The position numbers and the translations under genes were made by a program. DNA of 64,000 bases. Origin: Vibrio nitrifigilis (GTDB lineage Bacteria; Pseudomonadota; Gammaproteobacteria; Enterobacterales; Vibrionaceae). The notes under the pieces were generated by a model. It was given only the letters and a program-made list of their open reading frames with translations. It did not search any database and was not told where the DNA came from. This document shows positions 1 through 8,466 of the stretch, piece after piece (position 1 is the stretch's first letter; the number at the start of each line of letters is the position of its first letter). The DNA lies in the NCBI RefSeq assembly GCF_015686695.1, contig NZ_JADPMR010000004.1, forward strand, positions 496,001 to 560,000, read 5' to 3'.

Positions 1-99
1 GTCGAATTCATCGCTGCTTTGCCTAAAACCCCAGTGGGCAAAATCGATAAGAAAAAACTTCGCACAATTTATTCAACACAACTTGCTACAACTGCATAA
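1..99 (+). CDS. entE: 2,3-dihydroxybenzoate-AMP ligase, C-terminal end only
   Basis: An open frame enters from the left edge and stops with TAA at 97-99. It encodes 32 residues that include LPKTPVGKIDKKKLR, the A10-type lysine motif (PKTxxGKxDKKxLR) at the C terminus of adenylate-forming enzymes. The EntB-like gene follows 11 bp later. In catechol siderophore pathways EntE/VibE/DhbE activates 2,3-dihydroxybenzoate as the adenylate and loads it onto an aryl carrier protein. The motif and the neighbour make EntE the likely identity, but only the tail is visible, so the substrate is inferred from context. Confidence 0.8.
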   Translation, partial: VEFIAALPKTPVGKIDKKKLRTIYSTQLATTA

Positions 100-110
100 G
101 GACCTCGTTA

Positions 111-995
111 ATGGCCATTCCAAAGCTCAATTCTTATTCACTCGACAACCTAATGCTTGGTGTTGAGAACAAAGTGGATTGGACACTGAACCCGGATAAA
201 GCGGTATTACTGATTCATGATATGCAGCAGTATTTTCTGGATTTTTATGCCGATGAGGCGTTGAAAAGCACATTAATTGAACGCGTAAAAAACATCAAAG
301 AAGCCTGCAAAGCGCAAGGTATTCCAGTGGTTTATACCGCGCAACCTGGTGATCAAGATCCCGCCGATCGAGCGTTGCTCACCGATTTTTGGGGTACTGG
401 GTTAATTGATGATGACAGCATTACGCGAGTTGTGCCTGAGCTTGCACCGCAAGCAGACGATATCGTGTATACCAAATGGCGCTACAGTGCCTTCAAACGT
501 TCTGATCTGTTATCCATGATGCAAGAAACCGGACGCGATCAACTGATCATTGTCGGTGTTTATGCCCATATCGGTTGTATGTTGACAGCTGCCGATGCGT
601 TTATGTATGACATTCAAGCCTTCTTTGTCTCTGATTCTCTGGGTGATTTTTCTCGTGAAGAGCACATTCATGCACTGAATTATGTATCGAAACGCTGTGG
701 TTTTGTCACGACTTACGATGACGTTATCCGTGGCGTGCAGGTGAAAACGCAAGGTACAGGTATACCCACCAGTAAAGCAGGACTGAAATCACAAATTGCG
801 GCGATGACGAACCGTTTAGCTCGCGAAATTTTTGATGATGAAAACCTGATTGAATCTGGCTTAGAGCCATCACACGCAGAAACCTTGGTTAAGGGCTGGC
901 AACACGCGGGTCTGAAAATCGAGCTATCTGAGTTAACAAAACAGCCGACCGTGAATCAATGGTGGCAGATTATTGAAGCAAAACAGACAAAATAG
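111..995 (+). CDS. entB: EntB-like isochorismatase with a degenerate aryl carrier domain
   Basis: 294 residues, close to EntB (285). The N-terminal ~210 residues are a cysteine-hydrolase-fold isochorismatase with LLIHDMQQYF, KWRYSAF and the catalytic-cysteine loop GVYAHIGCM; it hydrolyses isochorismate to 2,3-dihydro-2,3-dihydroxybenzoate and pyruvate. The C-terminal ~75 residues align with the EntB aryl carrier domain (DDENLIESGLE...W...PTVNQWW). EntB has GLDS there, with Ser as the phosphopantetheine acceptor; this protein reads GLEPS, so Pro253 occupies the acceptor position and Ser254 is one residue late. The isochorismatase half looks fully functional; the carrier half is doubtful. It sits in an operon-like run with EntE upstream and the PPTase downstream. 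Confidence 0.93.
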   Translation: MAIPKLNSYSLDNLMLGVENKVDWTLNPDKAVLLIHDMQQYFLDFYADEALKSTLIERVKNIKEACKAQGIPVVYTAQPGDQDPADRALLTDFWGTGLIDDDSITRVVPELAPQADDIVYTKWRYSAFKRSDLLSMMQETGRDQLIIVGVYAHIGCMLTAADAFMYDIQAFFVSDSLGDFSREEHIHALNYVSKRCGFVTTYDDVIRGVQVKTQGTGIPTSKAGLKSQIAAMTNRLAREIFDDENLIESGLEPSHAETLVKGWQHAGLKIELSELTKQPTVNQWWQIIEAKQTK

Positions 996-1085
996 TTCCC
1001 TTTTATCAAATAGTTGGTTATTAGCAACAGGTTGCTTAATACTGGTGACCGATTATTGATTAAAGAGTTTAGAGAGAACAGTGAC

Positions 1086-1781
1086 ATGTCCTATATCGGA
1101 GTATGCCAACCACTAACATTAGGCCAACATATCTTGTATCTGCGTCAGTTCCATCGCCATGAGTTCAATGAACGCACGGATACTTGCCTTGTTCCACTGC
1201 CGGAAACGTTGGTCAATGCAGTGAATAAGCGTAAAGCAGAATTTGTTGCAGGAAGAACTGCAGCTAATGATGCGTTGTGCTCGTTGGGATACTCCGATTT
1301 TTTTATTGAAATCGGAGAGCATCGCGCACCGATTTGGCCTGATTCCGTTGTTGGGTCGATTTCTCACAGTGACGATTTGGCTATCGCCACGTGTGCGATG
1401 AAATCAGACTGCCAAGCCATAGGTGTGGATGTACAAGAGCAATTGACGACTCAAGAAGTATCGGATGTCGGCCCAATGGTCGTTAATCAGCAGGAAGCAC
1501 GCTGCCTTGCATCTTTGAATGATGATGCCCAATGCTCCTATGACCAAGCTCAACAACTGACCATGGCTTTTTCAGCCAAGGAAAGCCTCTTCAAAGCGCT
1601 TTACCCAAGAGTAAAACGTTATCTCGATTTCTCGGACGCAAAGCTCATTGCGGGGAATAGCCAAGCAAGCACGCTCACGTTTGCCCTTACCCCAAATTTG
1701 CAGGATGAGCTCTCAATCGAGCGCTGTTTATGTCATTTTTATTGGATTAAAAATCAGGTGATCACATCTGTAACCTGGTAA
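1086..1781 (+). CDS. entD: 4'-phosphopantetheinyl transferase (EntD/VibD/AngD type)
   Basis: 231 residues from ATG 1086. An in-frame TTG at 1014 would add 24 residues without family-like content, so the ATG is preferred; a weak purine-rich AGAGAGAA lies about 8 bases upstream. Sfp/EntD-family motifs are present: SISHSDD, the Mg-binding IGVDVQE (about residues 116-122) and FSAKESLFKALYP. The enzyme moves the phosphopantetheine arm of CoA onto the serine of carrier domains, here the two carriers of the synthetase at 2114. It lies 90 bp after the isochorismatase gene on the same strand, so co-transcription is likely. Confidence 0.9.
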   Translation: MSYIGVCQPLTLGQHILYLRQFHRHEFNERTDTCLVPLPETLVNAVNKRKAEFVAGRTAANDALCSLGYSDFFIEIGEHRAPIWPDSVVGSISHSDDLAIATCAMKSDCQAIGVDVQEQLTTQEVSDVGPMVVNQQEARCLASLNDDAQCSYDQAQQLTMAFSAKESLFKALYPRVKRYLDFSDAKLIAGNSQASTLTFALTPNLQDELSIERCLCHFYWIKNQVITSVTW

Positions 1782-1886
1782 CACTGGGGCAGATTATACA
1801 ACATCACTGAAAGGTCAGCTGTCACGGCCCTAGATTGGGGGAAACCCACATCGATTTTTGATGCAAAGTAGACGTTAGGTTAATCA

Positions 1887-2081
1887 ATGAAAGATCAATA
1901 TATCAACCCATTCGATGATGAAAAACATCAATTTCTTGTATTGATAAATACCCAGCATCAATACAGTTTATGGCCAAATTTCGCTCCTGTTCCTCCTGGT
2001 TGGACTGCCGTATATGGACCAGAAATCAAAGCCCAATGCACGCAGTACATCGACCAACATTGGTCTGATATCCGATCATAA
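1887..2081 (+). CDS. MbtH-like protein (YbdZ type)
   Basis: 64 residues with the MbtH-family signature: NPFDDE near the N terminus, then QYSLWPNFAPVPPGW and a C-terminal YIDQHW. MbtH-like proteins are small cytoplasmic partners that bind adenylation domains of nonribosomal peptide synthetases and aid their folding or activity. The gene lies 32 bp before the synthetase gene, which is the usual arrangement. The 105 bp between the PPTase stop and this ATG show no clear signal. Length and motifs are standard for the family. Confidence 0.93.
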   Translation: MKDQYINPFDDEKHQFLVLINTQHQYSLWPNFAPVPPGWTAVYGPEIKAQCTQYIDQHWSDIRS

Positions 2082-2113
2082 ATCGTCATCTATAGGAATA
2101 AGGAAGAATAGAA

Positions 2114-5100
2114 ATGGTGATGTCTCAAATGGTTAAAACTGAGAAAAACACAGTTCAAGAGAGTGCTCAGTTACAAGCTTTATGCGACGTGGTAGCCGAA
2201 TTGCTACGCGTTGATGAAGTACTCCCGAGTGATGACTTCTTCGCACTAGGTGGCGATAGTATTACAGCGATGGCGCTGACAACCAAGATGCGCAAACGTG
2301 GCTTTGTCCTTAAGGCAAAGGATATTTTTACTCGCAAAGTGCTGAGTAATATCGCGCAAGCTGCGAAAGTTCGCAAAGCGAAAAAGAAATCTTCTGCAGT
2401 AGCAGCAAAAGCCGATTTATCGGTAGAGTTAACGTCGCAGCAGTGGAGCAAAGTTCGCGAGAAGTATGGTGAAGTCACGCATGTGCTACACACATTACCG
2501 CTGCAAAAAGGGCTCTATTTTCAATCGCAACTCGCTGAGCGAGGCAGTAATTATAATGCGATTTCTATCATGGAATTTCGTGGTGAATACGATGCGACTC
2601 GTCTTCAACAAAGCCTAGATAATGTCGTCAAACAGCATCCGCAGTTATGGATACGATTTGATAGTGATATTGCTGATACAACGTTACAAATTCTGGTTGA
2701 TCCCCACAAACAGCAAGGCCCATTATGGCCAGTGGAAGAAACAGATTTAACGGCGTTTTCAGGTGAAGAACAACAACGCCGTTTAGCGGCGATCAAACTC
2801 AACGAAATTGAACGTCGCTTTGATGTCACATGCCCTGACAAGCCTTTGCTGTTTTGTCGCGTAGTACATCATGGCGAAAATCATCATAGCGTGATCGTGT
2901 CTGAACACCATCTTATTGTTGATGGTTGGTCTACCCCGATGATTCTGAAAACTTTACTTGATGGGTATCAACACGGCAATACCGCTGAAAATCGTGATAT
3001 CACCCCTTACGCAACGATTGTTGATCAACTGACCGCTCGTGATCGTAAAGCGGCTGAAAAATTGTGGCGTGAGCAACTTGATAAAGCGATGCCAACCATG
3101 GCTTACGATGGTGAGATTGAGCGTCATGAAGTCATTGAACATGGGTTTAATCTATCGGTAGAGCAGTCAGCTAAACTGTATACATTATGTCGTGAGCAAG
3201 GCCTGACCTTAAACACCTTAATGCAGGGTGTATGGGCGCTGATTTTAGGCTCAATGACAGGGCGTGAAGATGTCATTTTTGGCTCACCTATTTCAGGACG
3301 TTTTGCTGAAGTATCTGGCATTGACCAGCAAGTCGGCTTGTTCACGAACACGATCCCGGTGCGTATGGCTCTCACGCCACAACAAACCTTAGTTGAACAG
3401 TTAGTTCAAGTTCAGCAAGAACAAATCGGTTTGCTGGAAAACGATGTATTAGGACTGGGCGACATTCAACGTTTGATTGGTGGTGAAACCTTATTCGACA
3501 CCATGCTATCGGTAGAAAACTTCCCAGATGAAGAAGCGTGGGTCGGGCGAAACTACCATCATTTAACCCTCGATAATATTGTCAATCGCGGTTATACCCA
3601 TTATCCGTTAACGCTATTTGTGATTCCTGGTGATAGTGTGGAAATGATCGTGGCGTATCGAAATGGCAAATATTCCGCGCAGCGTATTGCTCAACAAGTG
3701 CAATTACTGATCGAACAAATTATTGCTGATCCCGCTAAACCGGTTCGTGAATATCATTTGCAGACTGAGGCTGATCGCGCGTTACTCACGCAAATTAATC
3801 AAACCGAAGTGAGATTACCCAATACTACGCTACGTGAGCTGATGCGTGAAAAAGCGTGGCAAACGCCTGATGCCCCGGCATTGTTGGATGTCGATCATCA
3901 TTTCAGTTATCGCGAAATGCGTCAAAGTGTACAAGGGTTATCCAACCAACTGGTTGAACGTGAGGTACAAGGTGGCGATATTGTCGCCGTCGCTTTACCT
4001 CGTAGCGTAAAATTGAGTTTGGCGATTAACGCGGTGATTGAAGCTGGCGCTGTGTATTTGCCTTTAGATGTCACTTATCCAGTTGAGCGTTTAACCTATA
4101 TGGTCGATGACGCTAAACCAAGTTTGGTGATCACTACTTCTGAATTTGCGCCACTATTTGAACAGCAGGCTAATATTTTATTGCTTGATCAACTGCCAGA
4201 ACCGGCCAGCGAATTAACACATAATCGTCCGCTGAATCCAGAAGATGGTGCGTATATCATTTACACTTCTGGTTCGACCGGTAATCCTAAAGGCGTACTG
4301 GTTTCTCATGGTGCGATTGTCAATCGATTGGCTTGGATGCAGCATGAATATCAACTTGATAGCAGTGATGTTGTGTTGCAAAAAACGCCATGTAGCTTTG
4401 ACGTGTCCGTGTGGGAATTTTTCTGGGCATTGATTGAAGGTGCGAGCCTGATGATGGCGCCGCCAGAAGTACATAAAGATCCAGATGCGTTGCTGCATTT
4501 GATTGAAGATTATCATGTCACCACCACGCACTTTGTTCCCTCAATGTTGGCGGCTTTTATCGCTTATGTGGATAGCCAAGTGGATGCCGGTGATCAGGTG
4601 GCCTCTACATTACGCCGTGTTTTCTGTAGTGGTGAAGCGTTAACCAAAGAGTTATCCGCTCTTTATCAGCACCATATTGATGCGCCGCTGCATAATTTAT
4701 ACGGCCCAACAGAAGCTGCCGTTGATGTCACCTACTGCCCAGCGTTTGGTGAGGCGTTACAAGAAAGTACCAGTGGCGGTGTGCCAATTGGTTTACCCGT
4801 TTGGAATACTCAACTGCGTATCTTAGATAGCTTTTTACGCGAAGTGCCCGTGGGCGTTCCGGGTGAATTGTACCTGACGGGTAAGCAGCTTGCGGTTGGG
4901 TACTTAAACCGCAGCAGTTTAACGGCGGATCGTTTTGTTGCAGACCCTTACGGCAAAGAAGGCGAACGCATGTATCGCACCGGTGATGTCGTGCGTTGGT
5001 TATCTTCTGGTAAAGTCGAATATCTTGGCCGTAGCGATGATCAATTAAAGATCCGTGGTCAACGGATTGAACTTGGTGAAATCGAAGCGTGTTTACAACA

Positions 5101-6367
5101 ATTACCGCAAGTGCATCAAGCGGTGGTTTGCGCCAAAACATTAGAAACGCAAACGGTGATGGCGGGTGCCGATAATCGCCAGCTCGTCGGATATGCTATT
5201 CCCTTAGAAGGACAGGCACCGTTAGACACCACCGATCTGCGCCGACAAATGCAAGCCTTACTGCCGTCACATATGGTGCCAGTCGCGATTGTTGAATTAG
5301 CAGAATTTCCACTCAGTGCAAACGGCAAGTTGGATCGCAAAGCGTTACCGCTACCAACTCTTGAAGGTGGTCACCAAGGCCGTCAACCCGAAAGTGACAA
5401 TGAACGTATTGTTGCCGATTTATTCTGTGAATTACTGCAAGTCAGCTCAGTCACGGTGAAAGATGATTTCTTCTCGTTAGGCGGACATTCACTGCTGTGT
5501 ATGCGCCTTGCTGCTGAAATTCAGGAAAAGACCGGTCAGACGTTATCTGTAGGGCAAATCATCATTAACCCGAGTGTTGAAGCGTTGGCGCAATGCCTTG
5601 ATGCAGGCACAGATGGTCAATCTATGGTTGGGCTGGAAAAAGTTCTGCCTATTCGCCGTGGTGAAGGTGCGCCTCTGGTCTGTATTAATCCGGCCTCTGG
5701 TTTTTCTTGGCTCTATACAGGGTTACTCCGTTATCTTGGCGGTTCATACCCAATCATTGGTTTGCAATCACCGGTTGATGGTGGCGCGATAGCAACCGCC
5801 AAAACCATGGATGAAGCGTGCGATATGTATTATGACGAGCTGAAAAAAGTGCAACCTCATGGTCCATATCATCTAACCGGATATTCCTTTGGCGGGAACG
5901 TTGCGCATACGCTAGCTGCGCGATTACAAGCCGAAGGGGAAGAGGTTGCGTTTGTTGGTTTATTCGATACCTATCCAACCGAATGCCAAGATTGGGATGC
6001 GGCGATGAACGAAGAAGTGGCTGAAAAAGAGAAAGCGGCTTTCTTAGAAGAGAAGAATGGTGATGATGCGCCTGAAATGAGCGAAGCACAAAAGGCAATG
6101 TTGGCCGATGTAGATGCGAACTATGGGTATGCGGTTGGCATTATGGCTACGGCCAACACGACCTATTACTCCGGCCGTGTGCACCTGTTCGTTGCAGACC
6201 AAACCTTCCCTGATTTTGATATCGAAGAGGTGTGGTCACAGTATGCTGGAGAGTTAACTCAACTGCATATTGATACACGCCACCAAGATATTTTGGAACC
6301 GGAAACACTCAAAATTGTGGGACCAATGCTTGATCGTGCGATTCGCAACGATACTCAACTGAACTGA
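2114..6367 (+). CDS. entF: Nonribosomal peptide synthetase, carrier-C-A-T-TE, serine-specific (EntF type with extra N-terminal carrier)
   Basis: 1417 residues, about 120 longer than EntF. Strong AGGAAG lies 7 bases before ATG 2114. Domain order: carrier (~residues 12-75, LGGDSITAM), lysine/alanine linker, condensation (~110-540, HHLIVDG), adenylation (~560-1075, YTSGSTGNPKG, YRTGDV, NGKLDRKALP), carrier (~1090-1165, LGGHSL) and thioesterase (~1180-1410, GYSFGG and a late DTRHQD histidine). Reading the pocket against GrsA/EntF gives D-V-W-H-F-S-L-V-D-K, the EntF serine code. The expected product is an oligo-(2,3-dihydroxybenzoyl-serine) lactone of enterobactin or amphi-enterobactin type. EntF itself begins directly with the C domain; the extra carrier may accept dihydroxybenzoate in place of the degenerate EntB carrier. 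Confidence 0.95.
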   Translation: MVMSQMVKTEKNTVQESAQLQALCDVVAELLRVDEVLPSDDFFALGGDSITAMALTTKMRKRGFVLKAKDIFTRKVLSNIAQAAKVRKAKKKSSAVAAKADLSVELTSQQWSKVREKYGEVTHVLHTLPLQKGLYFQSQLAERGSNYNAISIMEFRGEYDATRLQQSLDNVVKQHPQLWIRFDSDIADTTLQILVDPHKQQGPLWPVEETDLTAFSGEEQQRRLAAIKLNEIERRFDVTCPDKPLLFCRVVHHGENHHSVIVSEHHLIVDGWSTPMILKTLLDGYQHGNTAENRDITPYATIVDQLTARDRKAAEKLWREQLDKAMPTMAYDGEIERHEVIEHGFNLSVEQSAKLYTLCREQGLTLNTLMQGVWALILGSMTGREDVIFGSPISGRFAEVSGIDQQVGLFTNTIPVRMALTPQQTLVEQLVQVQQEQIGLLENDVLGLGDIQRLIGGETLFDTMLSVENFPDEEAWVGRNYHHLTLDNIVNRGYTHYPLTLFVIPGDSVEMIVAYRNGKYSAQRIAQQVQLLIEQIIADPAKPVREYHLQTEADRALLTQINQTEVRLPNTTLRELMREKAWQTPDAPALLDVDHHFSYREMRQSVQGLSNQLVEREVQGGDIVAVALPRSVKLSLAINAVIEAGAVYLPLDVTYPVERLTYMVDDAKPSLVITTSEFAPLFEQQANILLLDQLPEPASELTHNRPLNPEDGAYIIYTSGSTGNPKGVLVSHGAIVNRLAWMQHEYQLDSSDVVLQKTPCSFDVSVWEFFWALIEGASLMMAPPEVHKDPDALLHLIEDYHVTTTHFVPSMLAAFIAYVDSQVDAGDQVASTLRRVFCSGEALTKELSALYQHHIDAPLHNLYGPTEAAVDVTYCPAFGEALQESTSGGVPIGLPVWNTQLRILDSFLREVPVGVPGELYLTGKQLAVGYLNRSSLTADRFVADPYGKEGERMYRTGDVVRWLSSGKVEYLGRSDDQLKIRGQRIELGEIEACLQQLPQVHQAVVCAKTLETQTVMAGADNRQLVGYAIPLEGQAPLDTTDLRRQMQALLPSHMVPVAIVELAEFPLSANGKLDRKALPLPTLEGGHQGRQPESDNERIVADLFCELLQVSSVTVKDDFFSLGGHSLLCMRLAAEIQEKTGQTLSVGQIIINPSVEALAQCLDAGTDGQSMVGLEKVLPIRRGEGAPLVCINPASGFSWLYTGLLRYLGGSYPIIGLQSPVDGGAIATAKTMDEACDMYYDELKKVQPHGPYHLTGYSFGGNVAHTLAARLQAEGEEVAFVGLFDTYPTECQDWDAAMNEEVAEKEKAAFLEEKNGDDAPEMSEAQKAMLADVDANYGYAVGIMATANTTYYSGRVHLFVADQTFPDFDIEEVWSQYAGELTQLHIDTRHQDILEPETLKIVGPMLDRAIRNDTQLN

Positions 6368-6383
6368 TTCCACTCACTGAATA

Positions 6384-6413
6384 CTGCTCCCAGAGTGACT
6401 ACTCTGGGAGCAG
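6384..6413 (+). terminator. Strong hairpin between the synthetase and exporter genes
   Basis: Perfect 13-bp stem CTGCTCCCAGAGT / ACTCTGGGAGCAG with a GACT loop, 17 bp after the synthetase stop and 18 bp before the exporter ATG. No U-tract follows (CTTATTAAG), so it may act as a weak terminator or a 3' stabiliser in a polycistronic message rather than a full stop. Confidence 0.6.
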
Positions 6414-6430
6414 CTTATTAAGACGTTATT

Positions 6431-7690
6431 ATGAAAAAATCCTCTTTTTTAGTCGACTTTTCCCTGTTAAAAGAAAACCGTGACTTTCGCATGGTGTTTA
6501 TCGCTCGATTAGTCTCTGTATTAGCATTAGGCCTGATGATGGTTGCAGTGCCAATCCAAGTGCATGACATGACACACTCTACGTTCGCTGTAGGGCTGAT
6601 TATGGCGTTAGATGGCTGCGGCATGTTTATCGGCCTTTTACTTGGCGGGGTGCTCGCCGACCGATATGAGCGAAAACGGCTCATCTTATTAGCTCGTGGT
6701 ATATGTGGGGTTGGCTTTGTGTTTATGACACTCAATGCCATGCTGCCCGATCCTTCTTTAATCGTGCTCTATTTCTTATCACTCTGGAATGGCTTTTTTG
6801 CCGCTCTGGGTGTAACTGCCTTGATGGCGTGCATGCAAGTGATCGTTGGTCGTGAAAATATTCCTTCTGCGGCTGCACTGAGTATGTTTACTGTGCGTGC
6901 AGGCATGGTGCTTTCTCCTGCCATTGGTGGGTTAATTATTGCAACTGGTGAGGTGAGCTGGAACTACGGCATCGCGGCTGCCATTACCTTCTTAACATTA
7001 CTGCCTTTATTGCAATTACCTAAAATGCGCGCGGAAGTACAAAAAGATGAAACGCCGTGGCAGTCGCTCACCATTGGCGTTAAGTTTTTGTTTCAACACA
7101 AGTTGGTCGGCAGTGTTGTTGCTCTTGGCACCCTCGAAACCTTAGCCACTGCAGTGAAAGTGATGTTCCCAACCTTAGCGCTGGATGTCTATCACGGTAC
7201 GCCAACCGAAGCTGGATTGCTTTATGCTGCCATGCCATTAGGCGCGATGTTTGGTGCGTTAATGTCGGGGTGGGTGAATCAATCTGAAAAACCGGGCTTA
7301 ATCATGGTGTGGAGTACACTGGGTGTGTTTGTCACCATCGCCGCGATGGGGTATGTCCATCATTACTGGCTTTTACTCGCGGTGCTGGTGGTCTTTGGCT
7401 ACTTAGGTTCGGTCACCAAAATCATTCAGTACTCTCTGGTACAAGGACACACACCCAACCATTTAATGGGGCGCGTCAGCAGTTTGTGGACAGCGCAAGA
7501 TGTGTCGGGTCACTCGATTGGGGCGCTTGGGTTAGGCGCACTAGGTAAAGTGATGGCACCAACGGCTTCAATTTTGGCCTTTGGTTTGGGCGCTTTGGGC
7601 ATTGGTACGGTGTTGTCGCTTACCTTTGGCACATTAAGAAGAACGCCAATGTTTGATCCTGACTTAGCACCTGCGAAAGGGAAGTCTTAA
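6431..7690 (+). CDS. entS: MFS siderophore exporter (EntS-like)
   Basis: 419 residues with about 12 hydrophobic segments and major-facilitator motifs, including GGVLADRYERKR (motif A) after the second helix. Size, the N-terminal start FSLLKENRDFRMVF and its place directly after an EntF-type synthetase match EntS, the inner-membrane exporter of enterobactin. The gene starts 63 bp after the synthetase, separated by a hairpin without a U-tract. It is probably the last gene of the siderophore unit, since a canonical terminator follows. Transport of this particular siderophore is inferred from context. Confidence 0.85.
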   Translation: MKKSSFLVDFSLLKENRDFRMVFIARLVSVLALGLMMVAVPIQVHDMTHSTFAVGLIMALDGCGMFIGLLLGGVLADRYERKRLILLARGICGVGFVFMTLNAMLPDPSLIVLYFLSLWNGFFAALGVTALMACMQVIVGRENIPSAAALSMFTVRAGMVLSPAIGGLIIATGEVSWNYGIAAAITFLTLLPLLQLPKMRAEVQKDETPWQSLTIGVKFLFQHKLVGSVVALGTLETLATAVKVMFPTLALDVYHGTPTEAGLLYAAMPLGAMFGALMSGWVNQSEKPGLIMVWSTLGVFVTIAAMGYVHHYWLLLAVLVVFGYLGSVTKIIQYSLVQGHTPNHLMGRVSSLWTAQDVSGHSIGALGLGALGKVMAPTASILAFGLGALGIGTVLSLTFGTLRRTPMFDPDLAPAKGKS

Positions 7691-7721
7691 CGGTTCACCA
7701 CATATCAAATGGGTAGGAGAT

Positions 7722-7750
7722 AAACGGCAATCATTAAGGTTGCCGTTTTT
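7722..7750 (+). terminator. Rho-independent terminator after the exporter
   Basis: Stem AAACGGCAA / TTGCCGTTT with a 9-base loop and a T-run (TGCCGTTTTT). It closes the siderophore operon 31 bp after the exporter stop. Confidence 0.85.
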
Positions 7751-7825
7751 ATGTTGGTGAGATAAAGGTTTAAACTCTGAAGACATACTTGTACACTGCG
7801 GACAAATAGTGAATGAGAGTAAATC

Positions 7826-8302
7826 ATGACTGATATGGATCAACACGATTACGTTGATGAAAATGACATCGCTGATGACGAGATTGAAATTGAAGCGATT
7901 GGCGTCGAAGTGGATGCCCAACCGATCGAACTCTATAAAGTGCTGAAAATAGCGAATGCCGTAAGTGGTGGCGGTGAAGCAAAATACGCCATCAGTGAAG
8001 GGTATGTCGCTGTTAATGGTGAGTTCGAAACTCGTAAACGTCGTAAGTTGTATGATGGCGATTTAATTGAGTTTAACCAAGAGTTCTATTTGGTGATTTG
8101 TGAGGCGCCAGTGACTGAAGCGCCAGCGGTTAAAACCAAGCCGGAAGCGAAAAAACCGAGCAGTAAAACGAAGCGTTCTAATAAGCCAAAGCAAAATAAA
8201 AATGGCCACAGCGCCAAGAAGAGCAATAAATCGCAATCTGCGACAGCGGAACCTAAGCCAAAGAAAAACACGGGCGGACGTTCTAGCATCGATTTCTTCT
8301 AA
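7826..8302 (+). CDS. S4-domain RNA-binding protein with acidic N-arm and basic tail (YbcJ-like core)
   Basis: 158 residues. The core (~residues 35-95) is an S4 fold resembling E. coli YbcJ: YKVLKIANAVSGGGEAKYAI, SEGYVAVNGEFETRKRRKL, DGDLIEF. YbcJ is only about 70 residues; here an Asp/Glu-rich N-terminal arm (residues 1-33) and a long Lys/Ser/Asn-rich tail (~100-158) flank it. S4 domains bind structured RNA, often rRNA; the basic tail would strengthen that. TGAGAG lies upstream of ATG 7826. It is a single-gene unit between two terminators and lacks other catalytic domains. The exact RNA target cannot be told. Confidence 0.8.
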   Translation: MTDMDQHDYVDENDIADDEIEIEAIGVEVDAQPIELYKVLKIANAVSGGGEAKYAISEGYVAVNGEFETRKRRKLYDGDLIEFNQEFYLVICEAPVTEAPAVKTKPEAKKPSSKTKRSNKPKQNKNGHSAKKSNKSQSATAEPKPKKNTGGRSSIDFF

Positions 8303-8327
8303 AACCTTATAAAAAACAACGTTATAT

Positions 8328-8353
8328 AAAAAACGCCGTATGGCGTTTTTTTT
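8328..8353 (+). terminator. Rho-independent terminator after the S4 gene
   Basis: AAAAAACGCC-GTAT-GGCGTTTTTTTT: a 6-bp GC stem extended by A/T pairs, tetraloop GTAT, and a run of 8 T, 26 bp after the stop codon. Confidence 0.92.
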
Positions 8354-8466
8354 ATGGGTTAATTGTCAATATCTCCGACTATGAACTAGCCTTATCTAGG
8401 CACAAAACATGTTTGATGTGCAATTAGCTTTGCTAAATTTTTTACATTTATAAGTCGGCGGTTAAA

